64,000 nt of DNA from an uncultured Elusimicrobiales bacterium (GTDB lineage Bacteria > Elusimicrobiota > Elusimicrobia > Elusimicrobiales > Elusimicrobiaceae), in assembly GCA_944324675.1 (NCBI GenBank), contig CALUXE010000005.1, positions 1-64,000 on the forward strand, in the 5' to 3' direction. Shown piece by piece: positions 43,296-52,807 of this stretch. The number at the start of each line of letters is the position of its first letter. Position 1 is the stretch's first letter. The notes beneath the pieces were generated by a model. It was not told the origin of the DNA and did no database searches. It saw only the letters and a list, made by a program, of their open reading frames with translations. Made by a program: the position numbers and the translations under genes.

Positions 43296-44347
43296 CGTAA
43301 ACTTATTCCCTCTAAATATTCTTTCGATTTGCTTCTTTCCTCTTCCAAAATCTTGTTCACTTGCATCCAAGAAATACTTTCGTCATAATTATCGCCGATA
43401 TTATCTATCAGGCGGCCTTTCAATCCCGTTAATTCAAGCAGGCTTTCCAAACGGGAATTGACATTCATTGCCGATGGAAGCAAGTCTACAAAGAAGTTCT
43501 TGTTAAAATTGATTGAAAACGCCAATCCGTGGAAAGAGTTCGTCACGACATATTTTGCCTTTAAGAAATAAGAAAGCCATTCCATGACATGCGGAGCTTT
43601 CGGCTTTAACCCGTATTTGGTCAAAGGGTGGGTGGATACGTATACTATATCCAAACCCGTCATACGGGAAAGCGATTTCGCGTAATTTATTATTTTCTCA
43701 TTGGCGTTCATCAAATAAAGTAAAATATAGTCTTCCTGCGGGATCGTTTGCGCCATAGAACCCCAAGCCTCTTTGGACATAAGCAAAGTAGGATCCAAAT
43801 GTAAAATGGCATCCTTTCCCGTTATCTCTTTTATTATCGCAAGCGCTGATTTCTCCCTTACGGAAATGGCATTAAAATCTTTCAGCAAAGAGGCGGCCTT
43901 CTCTTTTTCCTTCTCAGACAGGGTTTCCTTCCCGAAACTCGCCGCATACGAAAATTTTTTACTGTCTTCCTCAACAAAATCCAACATATAAGAGGTATCC
44001 CAACCGTTTCCGTTACATTCAAAATTCCAAACCTGATCACTGCCCGCAACAAACAAATCAAAGTCTTCGTTGAGTAACGGCAAATCTTCGCGCCTTATCG
44101 GTAAGGTAAGGCTTAGGAAATCTCTTCTAAAAATATCAAATTTTTTTCTTACGGATTTATTCCAAGACCAAAACAATATATTCTTTATGCTTTGCCTTAT
44201 ATTGAAAGGTTCTTTGTTATGAGGGTAATAATTTATTACCTTGCTTTCGCAGCCCAAATCTCCCAATGTCTTTTTAAGAGCGAAAGCTTGTAAAATCGCG
44301 CCGTAATTATCCGCCCAGTTATATGTAATAATCCCTATTCTTTTCAT
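43292..44347 (-). CDS. Polysaccharide pyruvyl transferase family protein (copy 1)
   Basis: 351 residues. GIITYNWADNYGAILQAFALKK is the family's N-terminal motif; DLFVAGSDQVWNFEC and KAKYVVTNSFHGLAFSINFNK follow. A different subgroup from the next gene. Probably modifies the repeat unit with a pyruvyl ketal. Coupled to both neighbours by 4-nt overlaps. Confidence 0.86.
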   Translation of the reverse strand: MKRIGIITYNWADNYGAILQAFALKKTLGDLGCESKVINYYPHNKEPFNIRQSIKNILFWSWNKSVRKKFDIFRRDFLSLTLPIRREDLPLLNEDFDLFVAGSDQVWNFECNGNGWDTSYMLDFVEEDSKKFSYAASFGKETLSEKEKEKAASLLKDFNAISVREKSALAIIKEITGKDAILHLDPTLLMSKEAWGSMAQTIPQEDYILLYLMNANEKIINYAKSLSRMTGLDIVYVSTHPLTKYGLKPKAPHVMEWLSYFLKAKYVVTNSFHGLAFSINFNKNFFVDLLPSAMNVNSRLESLLELTGLKGRLIDNIGDNYDESISWMQVNKILEEERSKSKEYLEGISLR

Positions 44348-45327
44348 ATCCCGTATTTCCCAAACAATTTAGAATATATCCAGAAAGGCAAATTCCAGCT
44401 GACGCATAAGGCGCAGGCAAAGAGTTTGTTGGAAAGTTTTCGCCCGCTTGTCAAATGCAAAAGAATGTTTTTACGAAGTTCCTTTATCATAGGTTCTATA
44501 ATGGCCTTATCGTTAAAACCACTTATAGACATCTGACGGCAAAATCCGGTTATATGATACGCTCTTTCTCTTTTTATCAGTTTAACCAATCGGAAATCTT
44601 TAACTTCTTGCGCTTCCGCCAAGATTTCGCCCGACGCTTTAAAATAGTCTAGCTTTTTAACAGAAAAGCCTTTCTTTGTTATACTTTGCAAATTCTTGCG
44701 ATTATAATAATACAAAGGCTCGTCGCAAGCCACTATTTTATCGGCGGCTAAAAAAGCCTTTGATACGGCCGATATATCCTCATACAGCTGGCCTTCCGGA
44801 AATTTTATCCCGTCAAAAATGCGTCTGATGAATATTTTGTTCCAAGCAAAGAATCCCAACTGGGAAAATCCGTTTTCCAAAGCCTCGCGCGATGAAAGTT
44901 CTTTAAATTTACTCCCGTCGGGAAACAAAGGCAAAGTTCTTAGGCCGTCTTCCTCGTCGAAGTAATAATTGCAGCAGGAAATGTCGGCTTTATTATCCAA
45001 AGCGTTTTTCAACAGGACCTCAAGCATCTTCGGCGCGCAATAGTCATCGGAGTCCAAAAAAAACAAATATTTGCCGCGCGCCTCTCTTATGCCCGCATTG
45101 CGCGCGGAAGATACTCCTCCGTGTTCTTTCTTTATAATTCTTGTTCTTTCATCTTTTAAAGCGTATTCTTCGCATATTTCACCGCTTCCGTCCGTAGGGC
45201 CGTCCAGTATCAGCAATAGTTCAAAATCCCGATAGCTCTGGGATAATACGCTATCTAAACATTGAGGTAAAAACCGTTCCACATTATATACGGGTATTAT
45301 TACCGTTATCATTTTATTTTTTGCCAT
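44344..45327 (-). CDS. GT2-family glycosyltransferase
   Basis: 327 residues. GT-A fold: VIIPVYNVERFLPQCLDSVLSQ, SSARNAGIREARG and the nucleotide-sugar motif FLDSDDY. C-terminal helices may contact the membrane. It adds one sugar to the lipid-linked repeat unit; donor and acceptor unknown. The start shares one base with the upstream stop (TAATG). Confidence 0.9.
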   Translation of the reverse strand: MAKNKMITVIIPVYNVERFLPQCLDSVLSQSYRDFELLLILDGPTDGSGEICEEYALKDERTRIIKKEHGGVSSARNAGIREARGKYLFFLDSDDYCAPKMLEVLLKNALDNKADISCCNYYFDEEDGLRTLPLFPDGSKFKELSSREALENGFSQLGFFAWNKIFIRRIFDGIKFPEGQLYEDISAVSKAFLAADKIVACDEPLYYYNRKNLQSITKKGFSVKKLDYFKASGEILAEAQEVKDFRLVKLIKRERAYHITGFCRQMSISGFNDKAIIEPMIKELRKNILLHLTSGRKLSNKLFACALCVSWNLPFWIYSKLFGKYGI

Positions 45328-46490
45328 TATCTTCTATATATATATTCCAATCTGTTGTAATAAACCGAAGTCCTCACACAATCCATATTTTGCCAAAACG
45401 GCTCATAGGGGACAAACAAATTCCAATCCGGCCTGTAATTTACCAACACTATCTGATATGACATTATAAGCAGACAGGTAATAAAAACAAGCAAACTTTT
45501 CGCACGGCTTTTGTTTAAAAGCATAAATATCTGAGGTATGGCTATTATATTAAATACGGTAAAATACTGCGCCAAACGTTCAAATATGCCCGAAAAAAAC
45601 GAAAGCGCATACGAAAATGCCGAGAATAATATCAATATCATTGAAACCGAATAAATACGTCCCTCTTTTGTATCAAGGAATTTGGTATCAGAATGATTTC
45701 TTATATTAAGAGCAAATATCCCCAAGAAAAAAACAGACATGCTTATCCCCATCTTTATCAAAGAACCAAATTTGAAGCTTCTGGCCGCTATATCGGAATC
45801 GGCATAATAGGAATACATAGGCATAATTATGTAAGCTAGCCTTATTATAACAGGAGCAAGCAAAAGTAATACCACAAATGTCATGCCGACAATGAAAATA
45901 TTTGTTTTATTAAGTCTTATCAAAGATATCGGATATAAAATTACCAATATTAAAGCCGATTTGTGAAATAAGGCCGCCGTTAATACCGCAAGTAAAAACG
46001 GTATAAATTTCCGCTTTATTATGAAGTCAAAACCGAAAAAAACTATAGAATAGGCTATCGATTGACGCATAATGTCGGCTTCAAACATTATCTTACCAAA
46101 CGTGAGCCATGCAAAAACCCCTAACCATGGTATTGTGGTGTATTTATAGATAAGACGCATTCCTGAGTAAACTATAAACGCGGAAGAAGCCAAAAATAGT
46201 ATTTGTGGATGGGTGCAAAGCAAAGAAAGAGATTTCATTATTAAAACAAACGGATATTCCATCCAAGGGACAGGATTGGGATACCAAGAAGAAGACTGCA
46301 TAGCTATTTTAAAAGCTTCAGCATATCCCAAATTGTCATAACCGCTGCTTACGGACCTAAATCCCAAAAACAAAAACAACTCTATACCGCACAAGCAAAT
46401 ATAAAGCTTCCTCGACCGCTCAGTATTATTCCTGGCGGTAATTATAAAATGCTGAAGAATGATAAGAATAATAAAACCGAAATATATCAT
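45327..46490 (-). CDS. EpsG-family polysaccharide polymerase (Wzy-like)
   Basis: 387 residues, 10-11 membrane helices. LFLGFRSVSSGYDNLGYAEAF near the start and DIMRQSIAYSIVFFGFDFI in the middle are EpsG-type features. It is the likely polymerase of this locus, joining repeat units in the periplasm. Confidence 0.85.
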   Translation of the reverse strand: MIYFGFIILIILQHFIITARNNTERSRKLYICLCGIELFLFLGFRSVSSGYDNLGYAEAFKIAMQSSSWYPNPVPWMEYPFVLIMKSLSLLCTHPQILFLASSAFIVYSGMRLIYKYTTIPWLGVFAWLTFGKIMFEADIMRQSIAYSIVFFGFDFIIKRKFIPFLLAVLTAALFHKSALILVILYPISLIRLNKTNIFIVGMTFVVLLLLAPVIIRLAYIIMPMYSYYADSDIAARSFKFGSLIKMGISMSVFFLGIFALNIRNHSDTKFLDTKEGRIYSVSMILILFSAFSYALSFFSGIFERLAQYFTVFNIIAIPQIFMLLNKSRAKSLLVFITCLLIMSYQIVLVNYRPDWNLFVPYEPFWQNMDCVRTSVYYNRLEYIYRR

Positions 46491-47581
46491 ACCCTTCCGC
46501 CCTCGTAAATATTCAGCAGAAAAGAAGCTGTGTCAAGAATATCGAATCCGGCATTTTTCATTTCTTTAATCCCGCTTTTCCGTTTAAAATTTATCTTACT
46601 TAAAACAGCTTCCCGCCAATGAGAAATATCTTCCCCAAGAGAGAGAATATCACAGTTGACTATTGCCGCTTCTCTAGGTATCTCTTGGGATATTACACAC
46701 GGCAAACCGGCCGCCTGAGCCTCAATTAAAGCTATTCCCAAAGCCTCATATGTTGAGGGAAAAATAAAAACGTCCGCCGCTTGCAGATACTGCGCCGTAT
46801 TAGGGGTTATACCGGTGAATATAACTTTATCACTCAAATTAAGCGCCTTGGCTTCAGTCTCAAGCCTCTCTCGTAATGAGCCATCTCCAATCAATATAAG
46901 TTTCGACTGGGGGTGATAAGATAGTAAATTATTAAATAGTTTTAAAATAAAAGAATGATTCTTCTCTTTTTCCATTCGCCCGCAATGAACCAAAACGAAG
47001 TCACCGTCACAGCGAATTTCTTTGCGGAAAACATCTCTCTTTTTCGCAGAAAAATCAAAGCGAAACAAATCTATACCGTTTTTGGCGATTTCAAATTTCT
47101 TCTCGCCATAAAGTGTCCTGCCCGATATTTCGGAGCAGGCTAATCTCTTTGTGGCAAAAAAACCTATAAGTTGCCTAAAAATCCAATTGTAAAAATACTT
47201 GAAGCCATGTCCATATTCACATATGACATGCGCATGGGACACTCTAACCTTTACCCCGCAAAGCCATGCCAAAAACAAAGCCCAGCCGTTAAAGCTCGTA
47301 TAGTGTACATGCACGACATCATAAGGGCCCTTCTTCTTTAAGGTATATAGAATGTTTAGAGTGTGTCTTAAAAACATCGTAGGAAAGGATTTATAGCGAT
47401 ATATTGTTGAGCCATTAGCCAAAGCTTGTCTTTCATAAAAGAAATCTCTCTTGTCACTCAAAGTAAGGAAATCAAATCCCACCTTGTTACGGTCTATATT
47501 GGCAAGGATATTCATTAGAAAGGTCTCTATTCCGCCACAATCAAGCGTTTCCAGCACATGCAGAACTTTTATTTTATTCAT
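46487..47581 (-). CDS. GT4-family glycosyltransferase
   Basis: 364 residues. GT-B fold; N-terminal VLHVLETLDCGGIETFLMN, VHVHYTSFNGW, and the C-terminal Glu-rich donor site PSTYEALGIALIEAQAAGLP (Ex7E). Similar in design to EpsF. Cytoplasmic addition of one sugar to the repeat unit. Confidence 0.9.
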   Translation of the reverse strand: MNKIKVLHVLETLDCGGIETFLMNILANIDRNKVGFDFLTLSDKRDFFYERQALANGSTIYRYKSFPTMFLRHTLNILYTLKKKGPYDVVHVHYTSFNGWALFLAWLCGVKVRVSHAHVICEYGHGFKYFYNWIFRQLIGFFATKRLACSEISGRTLYGEKKFEIAKNGIDLFRFDFSAKKRDVFRKEIRCDGDFVLVHCGRMEKEKNHSFILKLFNNLLSYHPQSKLILIGDGSLRERLETEAKALNLSDKVIFTGITPNTAQYLQAADVFIFPSTYEALGIALIEAQAAGLPCVISQEIPREAAIVNCDILSLGEDISHWREAVLSKINFKRKSGIKEMKNAGFDILDTASFLLNIYEGGRV

Positions 47582-48686
47582 TAGTCAGCTCCAAATATAA
47601 ATTCTGCATATCTCGCGTTATATCCTTTATATCAAATCCCGCGGTCTTCGCCATAGATACACCGTCCGTCCGCTTGTAGTTCCTTAAACGCAAAATCTCG
47701 GCCGCCCAATCTTTGGCTTTTTTCCTCAAAGAGAGAAAAGAAGATGCTTCCAAGATTTTTACTTCTTTGGTTATTGTATCAGCGAACACTGCCGGCACTC
47801 CGCTGCATTGGGCTTCCACGCCCGCTACCGGCAATCCCTCATAAAAAGAGGGCATAAGCAGACAGTCCAGCGCTTGGAAAACATTTTCTATGTCCGGACG
47901 CAGGTTTAACCATATCACAAAGGAATCCAATTGGCAAAGAGATATTTTTTTTCTTATTTTTTCTTTTAAAGAACCTTCTCCCAACAATATTAGTTTGGCT
48001 TTAGGTTCAGTCTTTAAGATCTCTGCGAAAATATCCACAATAAATTCATGATTCTTCTGCCATTCCAATCGCCCTACATTGCCTATGACGAAATTATCCT
48101 CTACCCCGAGTTCTTTCCTGATATTGGCACGAATATCTGGCTTGAAAGCAAATCTTTGCAAATTAACTGCATTAGCAACAACTCTGTATTTGTCTTTATA
48201 CCAGCAAGATCCCACAAGATTCGAGCATGCCAGCTTTAAATCTATCAAAGGCCATACGGTGTGAAGCATTAAACAATTGCGCCAACCGTTTATTTTTTTG
48301 TCGCTCCATTGTGTTACATGAGCATGCTGTATTATAGTTTTTACTCCAAAAAACTTAGCTATCGGATAATATATAAAATTTAGCTGTGTTACGTGGGAAT
48401 GTATTATGTCATATCTATTATGCTTGAAAAAGGAAAAGACCGCTTTTACAAAAGGAAGGCCTCTCATCAAACCTTGATATGGGATATAAAAAACACGTCC
48501 GCCGAGGGTTTCTATCTCTTCCTTGGCTGATTGTTCCGTATCTGGTGAAAAACAAGTCAAATAATCAAATTGGACTTTATCGCGGTCTATGTTCCTATGC
48601 CAGTTTAAAACCACATTTAAAACTCCACCGCCGCGATTTACGTCCATTACAATTTGTAAAATACGTATAGGTTTACTCATAATCAT
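47574..48686 (-). CDS. GT4-family glycosyltransferase
   Basis: 370 residues, a paralogue of the next gene. ILQIVMDVNRGGGVLNVVLN, HSHVTQLNFIYYP, GNVGRLEWQKNHEF, and the Ex7E site PSFYEGLPVAGVEAQCSGVP. The start overlaps the upstream GT2 stop in ATGA. Overlaps the following GT4 by 8 nt. Confidence 0.9.
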   Translation of the reverse strand: MIMSKPIRILQIVMDVNRGGGVLNVVLNWHRNIDRDKVQFDYLTCFSPDTEQSAKEEIETLGGRVFYIPYQGLMRGLPFVKAVFSFFKHNRYDIIHSHVTQLNFIYYPIAKFFGVKTIIQHAHVTQWSDKKINGWRNCLMLHTVWPLIDLKLACSNLVGSCWYKDKYRVVANAVNLQRFAFKPDIRANIRKELGVEDNFVIGNVGRLEWQKNHEFIVDIFAEILKTEPKAKLILLGEGSLKEKIRKKISLCQLDSFVIWLNLRPDIENVFQALDCLLMPSFYEGLPVAGVEAQCSGVPAVFADTITKEVKILEASSFLSLRKKAKDWAAEILRLRNYKRTDGVSMAKTAGFDIKDITRDMQNLYLELTNE

Positions 48687-49498
48687 CTTAAAAAACTTTT
48701 ATAGAATAAAGTTCTTATTCCGTTAGGCATAAGCGTCTGCACCAAAAAGCGTACGGAAAGTATATAGATATAATCTTTAAAGCCTATCATACCGTGGTCT
48801 TTCATATAGGAATACAGCTTTTTGTTGCTCAAAAAATAAGTAAAACCGCCGCGCCGCCCGTAAAAAGCGCCGTCCACCCTGGCGCGTACAAGGATTTGCG
48901 GCAAATTGGCGAATTTAAAACCCTTTTCCGCCATTCTCGTCCAAAGATAATAATCTTCCATATAGTGCAGATGCAAATAGCCGCCGGCCGAAGAAACATC
49001 TTCCTTTTTAAACATAACCGTCATATGGTTGAATGGACATCTCTTTTTTAGGAAATTCTTAAGTTCTGCGTCGCCAAGCGGCAAACGCCTGAAGCAAATC
49101 TTCTTTTTGGTAAGGGAATCTATCTCTTCAACCGCGCCGCCAAGGACGGAAAGTTCTTTGTCTTGCTCAAAAGCCGAAATTTGCAACTCAAAGCGGTTGG
49201 GGGCGGCGATATCGTCGCTGTCCATACGCGCCACCAAAGAATGACTGCACGCCTTAAGGCCCTCGTTAAGAGCGGTGCCAAGCCCCTTGTTCTCGGGCAG
49301 GCGGACAAGTTTAAGTTTCTCTTTAAAGGAAGAAATGACGCTTTCAAGTTCCGGCGTCAAAGGGCCGTCGGCCACCAAAACCGCCTCCGAAGGGGGCAAG
49401 TTCTGATTAAAAACGCTTTCAAGTGATTCTTTAAGCCAGGAAGCTTTCTCTTTGGCGTAAACCGACATCAAAACGGAAAATTTGGTATCGCTCATCAT
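48683..49498 (-). CDS. GT2-family glycosyltransferase, first gene of reverse operon
   Basis: 271 residues. VLMSVYAKEKASWLKESLESVF, NKGLGTALNEGL and the DxD-type ARMDSDDIA define a GT-A transferase; HYMEDYYLWTRM continues the family pattern. Two consecutive ATGs (49498, 49495); the first is 7 nt after a perfect TATAAT, so the eleven-kilobase operon seems to begin with a leaderless mRNA. Confidence 0.9.
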   Translation of the reverse strand: MMSDTKFSVLMSVYAKEKASWLKESLESVFNQNLPPSEAVLVADGPLTPELESVISSFKEKLKLVRLPENKGLGTALNEGLKACSHSLVARMDSDDIAAPNRFELQISAFEQDKELSVLGGAVEEIDSLTKKKICFRRLPLGDAELKNFLKKRCPFNHMTVMFKKEDVSSAGGYLHLHYMEDYYLWTRMAEKGFKFANLPQILVRARVDGAFYGRRGGFTYFLSNKKLYSYMKDHGMIGFKDYIYILSVRFLVQTLMPNGIRTLFYKSFLR

Positions 49499-49505
49499 TT
49501 GATAT

Positions 49506-49511
49506 ATTATA
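49506..49511 (-). promoter_or_regulatory. -10 box 7 nt before ATG (reverse polysaccharide operon)
   Basis: TATAAT, then ATATCAA, then ATGATG on the minus strand; no SD is present. Confidence 0.62.
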
Positions 49512-49537
49512 CCATTTAGCGGCTAATCTAAAAATGG

Positions 49538-49543
49538 TATAAT
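49538..49543 (+). promoter_or_regulatory. -10 box 8 nt before ATG (forward polysaccharide operon)
   Basis: TATAAT, then eight nucleotides (TTCCCAAT), then the epimerase ATG. The 53-bp spacer 49499-49551 therefore drives both operons. Confidence 0.6.
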
Positions 49544-49551
49544 TTCCCAAT

Positions 49552-50472
49552 ATGAAAGGGAAAGTATCTTTTATTACGGGCGGGGCGGGTTTTATAGGCT
49601 CTCGTCTGGCAGAAAAACTGACCGAAAAGGGCCATAAAGTTATAGTTTACGATAATTTTTCTTCCGGCGACATTAAAAACCTGTCCGCAATCAAAAACAA
49701 AATAAAGATAGTAAAAGGCGACATAACCGATTTTAAAAAATTGAAACAAGCTATGAAAGGCGCCGATTATGTATATCACCATGCGGCTTTGGTTTCGGTC
49801 GCGCAGTCCATGCAAGAACCTGCCCAAACACATAAAATCAATATAGAAGGCGCCAATAATGTATTGGAGGCCGCCCGCTTAAACGGCGTAAAAAGAGTTT
49901 TATTGGCATCTTCCAGCGCGGTATACGGAAACGGGAAAGACATCCCCTACAAAGAAACCTCTGGGACCGATTGCCGCTCGCCTTACGCCGCCAGCAAATT
50001 GATAGGGGAAGAACTGCTTAAATGCTATTTTAAGGCCTACGGCCTTGAAAGCGTATGCGTACGCTATTTTAATGTGTTCGGGCCGAAGCAGAACCCCAAT
50101 TCGCCCTATGCCGCGGTTATAGCCAAATTTATGGATTTGGCGAAAAACGGTGATGCTTTCTTTATAGATTGGGACGGCAGGCAAAGCAGGGATTTCGTCT
50201 TTATAGATGATGTGGCCGACGCCACAATTTTGGCAATGAAAAAGGGCAAAGCGGGGGAAGTTTACAATGTGGCCTCCGGCAGGACTTATACTCTTCTCAA
50301 TCTTGCAAAGGAAATAGAAAACATTTCCGGCAAAAAAATGAAGCGCGTTTTCAAACCCAAAAGAGCCGGCGACGTAAAAAAATCCGCCGCCGATATAACA
50401 AAAATAAAGAAATTGGGCTACAAGGCGAAAGTTCCATTAAGAGAAGGACTAAAGAAAATATTTAAGGCTTAA
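49552..50472 (+). CDS. galE: NAD-dependent sugar epimerase (GalE/WbpP-like)
   Basis: 306 residues, extended SDR. NAD-binding ITGGAGFIGS, catalytic YxxxK in SPYAASKLIGEE, RYFNVFGPKQNP, and the substrate-binding SRDFVFIDDVADA. It probably interconverts UDP-Glc/Gal or their N-acetyl forms to supply the locus; exact specificity is open. Three bases before the sugar-phosphate transferase gene. Confidence 0.88.
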   Translation: MKGKVSFITGGAGFIGSRLAEKLTEKGHKVIVYDNFSSGDIKNLSAIKNKIKIVKGDITDFKKLKQAMKGADYVYHHAALVSVAQSMQEPAQTHKINIEGANNVLEAARLNGVKRVLLASSSAVYGNGKDIPYKETSGTDCRSPYAASKLIGEELLKCYFKAYGLESVCVRYFNVFGPKQNPNSPYAAVIAKFMDLAKNGDAFFIDWDGRQSRDFVFIDDVADATILAMKKGKAGEVYNVASGRTYTLLNLAKEIENISGKKMKRVFKPKRAGDVKKSAADITKIKKLGYKAKVPLREGLKKIFKA

Positions 50473-50475
50473 ATT

Positions 50476-51798
50476 ATGAGATTACTGTTTTTTATCGCGG
50501 ATTTAATTTCATTCACGCTGATAACGGCGATAGTGGTAACTTTAAGATATGGGGGATTTTCGCAAGAAGCGTTTCTCCCCACGATAAAGGTGCTATTGCC
50601 CGCGTTTGCGGTAACCTCATTGATTTTATGGGTATTCTCATTCTATGATATACAAATCATAAAAAAAGGGCGCTTGGATTACCGCAACATCATAATAGCT
50701 TTCGCGCTGTCTTTATGCACCTCGGCATTCGGCATTTATTTTACGACTTCGTTTTTTAATGTAGCCACCCCCAAATTCATATTATTATTGGTGTTTGTGC
50801 TGTATTTTTCCTATATGTATATATCCAGGAAAATATATGCTTCCTTCAATTTCGTTAAACAGCGCCTACTTCTGTTGGGCAAAAGCAATACTTTAAAGGA
50901 GATAGAAAAAGATTTGGCCTCTTACGATAATTTGGAAGTCCTGGGCCGCTTTGAAAACCCCGATGACATCAAAGGAATCCCGCCGGAAAATATAGACCTT
51001 ATTGTAATGGCCAGTAAAATGCTGAGCGAAAACAAAAACACTTGGCCTGTAATATCAACGATGTTCTTAAATAAAGGCGTTCTATTGACTACCGACTATA
51101 ATTTTTATGAACATCTTTTTATGCGATCAAGCAAAGGAAGCCTCAAAGACGCGATGTGGCTTATAAGAGGCGTAGCCGCAAGGCAGGAAGAAAAATATTA
51201 TCCTTTCATAAAAAGAGCCTTGGACGTTCTTTTCTGCCTGGTGCTTATGCCGGTAATGCTTCCGCTTGGCATTTTAACTTATTTGGCTATCAAATTTATT
51301 GATGGGATACCGCCGTTCTTCTTTCAGGAGCGAATCGGCAAGAACGAGAAGAAGATTTATATCTACAAATTCCGCACGATGAAGCCCGGCAGCGAGGACA
51401 TTACCAAAGTCGGCGCTGTTTTAAGACGGTTTAGACTGGACGAAATACCCCAGCTTATCAATATATTCAAAGGCGATATTTCTATCGTCGGGCCCAGGCC
51501 AGTTTGGACCGACGAATATTATTTCCTAAACAAATATCTGCCCTGCCATAATATAAGAAGCGTAATAAAACCCGGCCTTACGGGTTGGGCCCAACTAAAC
51601 TTCAAGGCGCCGCCCACCTATTGCGTAAGGGAAGATCTCAAAAACAAAGAATCGATACCCGATTCCGTATTTGACGCCGCTTACAAACGCCTTTCCTACG
51701 ATATATGGTACATAAAAAACCGCTCCTTATTTTTGGACTTGGAAATAATGTTAAAAACCGCCAAAAGGGCTTTCATTAAGGATAAAAACATTGTTTAA
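50476..51798 (+). CDS. Polyprenyl-phosphate sugar-1-phosphate transferase (initiating enzyme)
   Basis: 440 residues. About four N-terminal membrane helices, a Rossmann-like CoA_binding region, then the catalytic Bac_transf domain (about 245-440): KRALDVLFCLVLMP, FFFQERIGKNEKKIYIYKFRTM, RRFRLDEIPQLINIFKGD and SIVGPRPVW. It starts the repeat unit by placing a sugar phosphate on undecaprenyl phosphate. Confidence 0.92.
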   Translation: MRLLFFIADLISFTLITAIVVTLRYGGFSQEAFLPTIKVLLPAFAVTSLILWVFSFYDIQIIKKGRLDYRNIIIAFALSLCTSAFGIYFTTSFFNVATPKFILLLVFVLYFSYMYISRKIYASFNFVKQRLLLLGKSNTLKEIEKDLASYDNLEVLGRFENPDDIKGIPPENIDLIVMASKMLSENKNTWPVISTMFLNKGVLLTTDYNFYEHLFMRSSKGSLKDAMWLIRGVAARQEEKYYPFIKRALDVLFCLVLMPVMLPLGILTYLAIKFIDGIPPFFFQERIGKNEKKIYIYKFRTMKPGSEDITKVGAVLRRFRLDEIPQLINIFKGDISIVGPRPVWTDEYYFLNKYLPCHNIRSVIKPGLTGWAQLNFKAPPTYCVREDLKNKESIPDSVFDAAYKRLSYDIWYIKNRSLFLDLEIMLKTAKRAFIKDKNIV

Positions 51799-52807
51799 AA
51801 TTATTTTAACCTTTTCTTTTATCGCGTCGGCAGTGTTGGCGCAAGCCGCGGATTTCCCGCTGTGCCTTTACGAGGTAAACGAAGCGAAATATATAAAGGG
51901 CGTAAAAAAAGCCGGGTTTAACTGTATACAGACTTATACTTTAGATCCCAAAAAACTGAGTATATTGGCAAAAGAAGCCGCAAAAAGGGATATAAAGATG
52001 TTGGTATACCCAAACAAGATAATCGGCTCGGAATACGAAAAAGAGGCCTCCAAGTGGCCGCTGTTAGCCTTATATCTGTACGACGAACCCGATGTAAGCA
52101 AAAAGGATAACGCCTATTTGAAGGAATTGGATAATAAAGCGAAAGCCGCCTTCCCGGATAAAAAAACCGCTTTTGTGGTGGGCAAAGGCAGCCACGCAAA
52201 ACCCTATTATGATACGGCGGATGTTTTAATGGTGGATTGGTACCCCGTTCCGCATTTGCCTTTGACATCTTTTGGAGACCAGATAAAAGAGGTAAAAAAT
52301 ATTTTAAAAGAAGGCGGCTTGCCCGCCAAGCCCGTATGGGGGGTGGTGCAGTCTTTTGACTGGCGGGAATTTAAACAATACCGCCCCGACGACCAAAGGA
52401 TAGGCCGTTTCCCTACGGTTGAAGAAATGCGATTTATGGCCTATGACGGCCTTTTGGAAGGGGCGGAAGGCTTATTATTTTTTACTTTTAACTCAAAATC
52501 GGTGCCTTTGTCCAAAGCTAAGCCGGAACATTGGGAAAGATTAAAAAAAGTAGCGAAAGAACTAAGCAAGACTATGCCGCTGTTTGAAAGCGGAATAAAA
52601 GCGCCGTCCCCGCTTGCGGGAAAGAACAATTTTAAAGCGCAAAGGCGCATATACAAGGGATATTGCTACGACATAATTTTGAATATTTCCGAACAAGAAA
52701 GGGAACTCCCAGCGGAATTTTCCGATAAAGAATATAAAATTTTATACGGAACAGCCGGCAAGGAATTGCCCCCGCATGAAGCTGTTATTTTAAAAAAAAG
52801 ATCCTAA
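51791..52807 (+). CDS. Secreted TIM-barrel glycosidase-like protein
   Basis: 338 residues, TTG start overlapping the previous gene by 8 nt. Signal peptide ends VLAQA. Features recalling (beta/alpha)8 glycosidase-like proteins: AGFNCIQTYTL, LLALYLYDEPDV, DVLMVDWYPVP and AEGLLFFTF spaced as barrel strands. It may trim the exported polysaccharide, as hydrolases in other EPS loci do. The family is not identified with certainty and catalytic residues are unassigned; the Asp/Glu pair in YDEPD is a candidate. Confidence 0.7.
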   Translation: MFKIILTFSFIASAVLAQAADFPLCLYEVNEAKYIKGVKKAGFNCIQTYTLDPKKLSILAKEAAKRDIKMLVYPNKIIGSEYEKEASKWPLLALYLYDEPDVSKKDNAYLKELDNKAKAAFPDKKTAFVVGKGSHAKPYYDTADVLMVDWYPVPHLPLTSFGDQIKEVKNILKEGGLPAKPVWGVVQSFDWREFKQYRPDDQRIGRFPTVEEMRFMAYDGLLEGAEGLLFFTFNSKSVPLSKAKPEHWERLKKVAKELSKTMPLFESGIKAPSPLAGKNNFKAQRRIYKGYCYDIILNISEQERELPAEFSDKEYKILYGTAGKELPPHEAVILKKRS

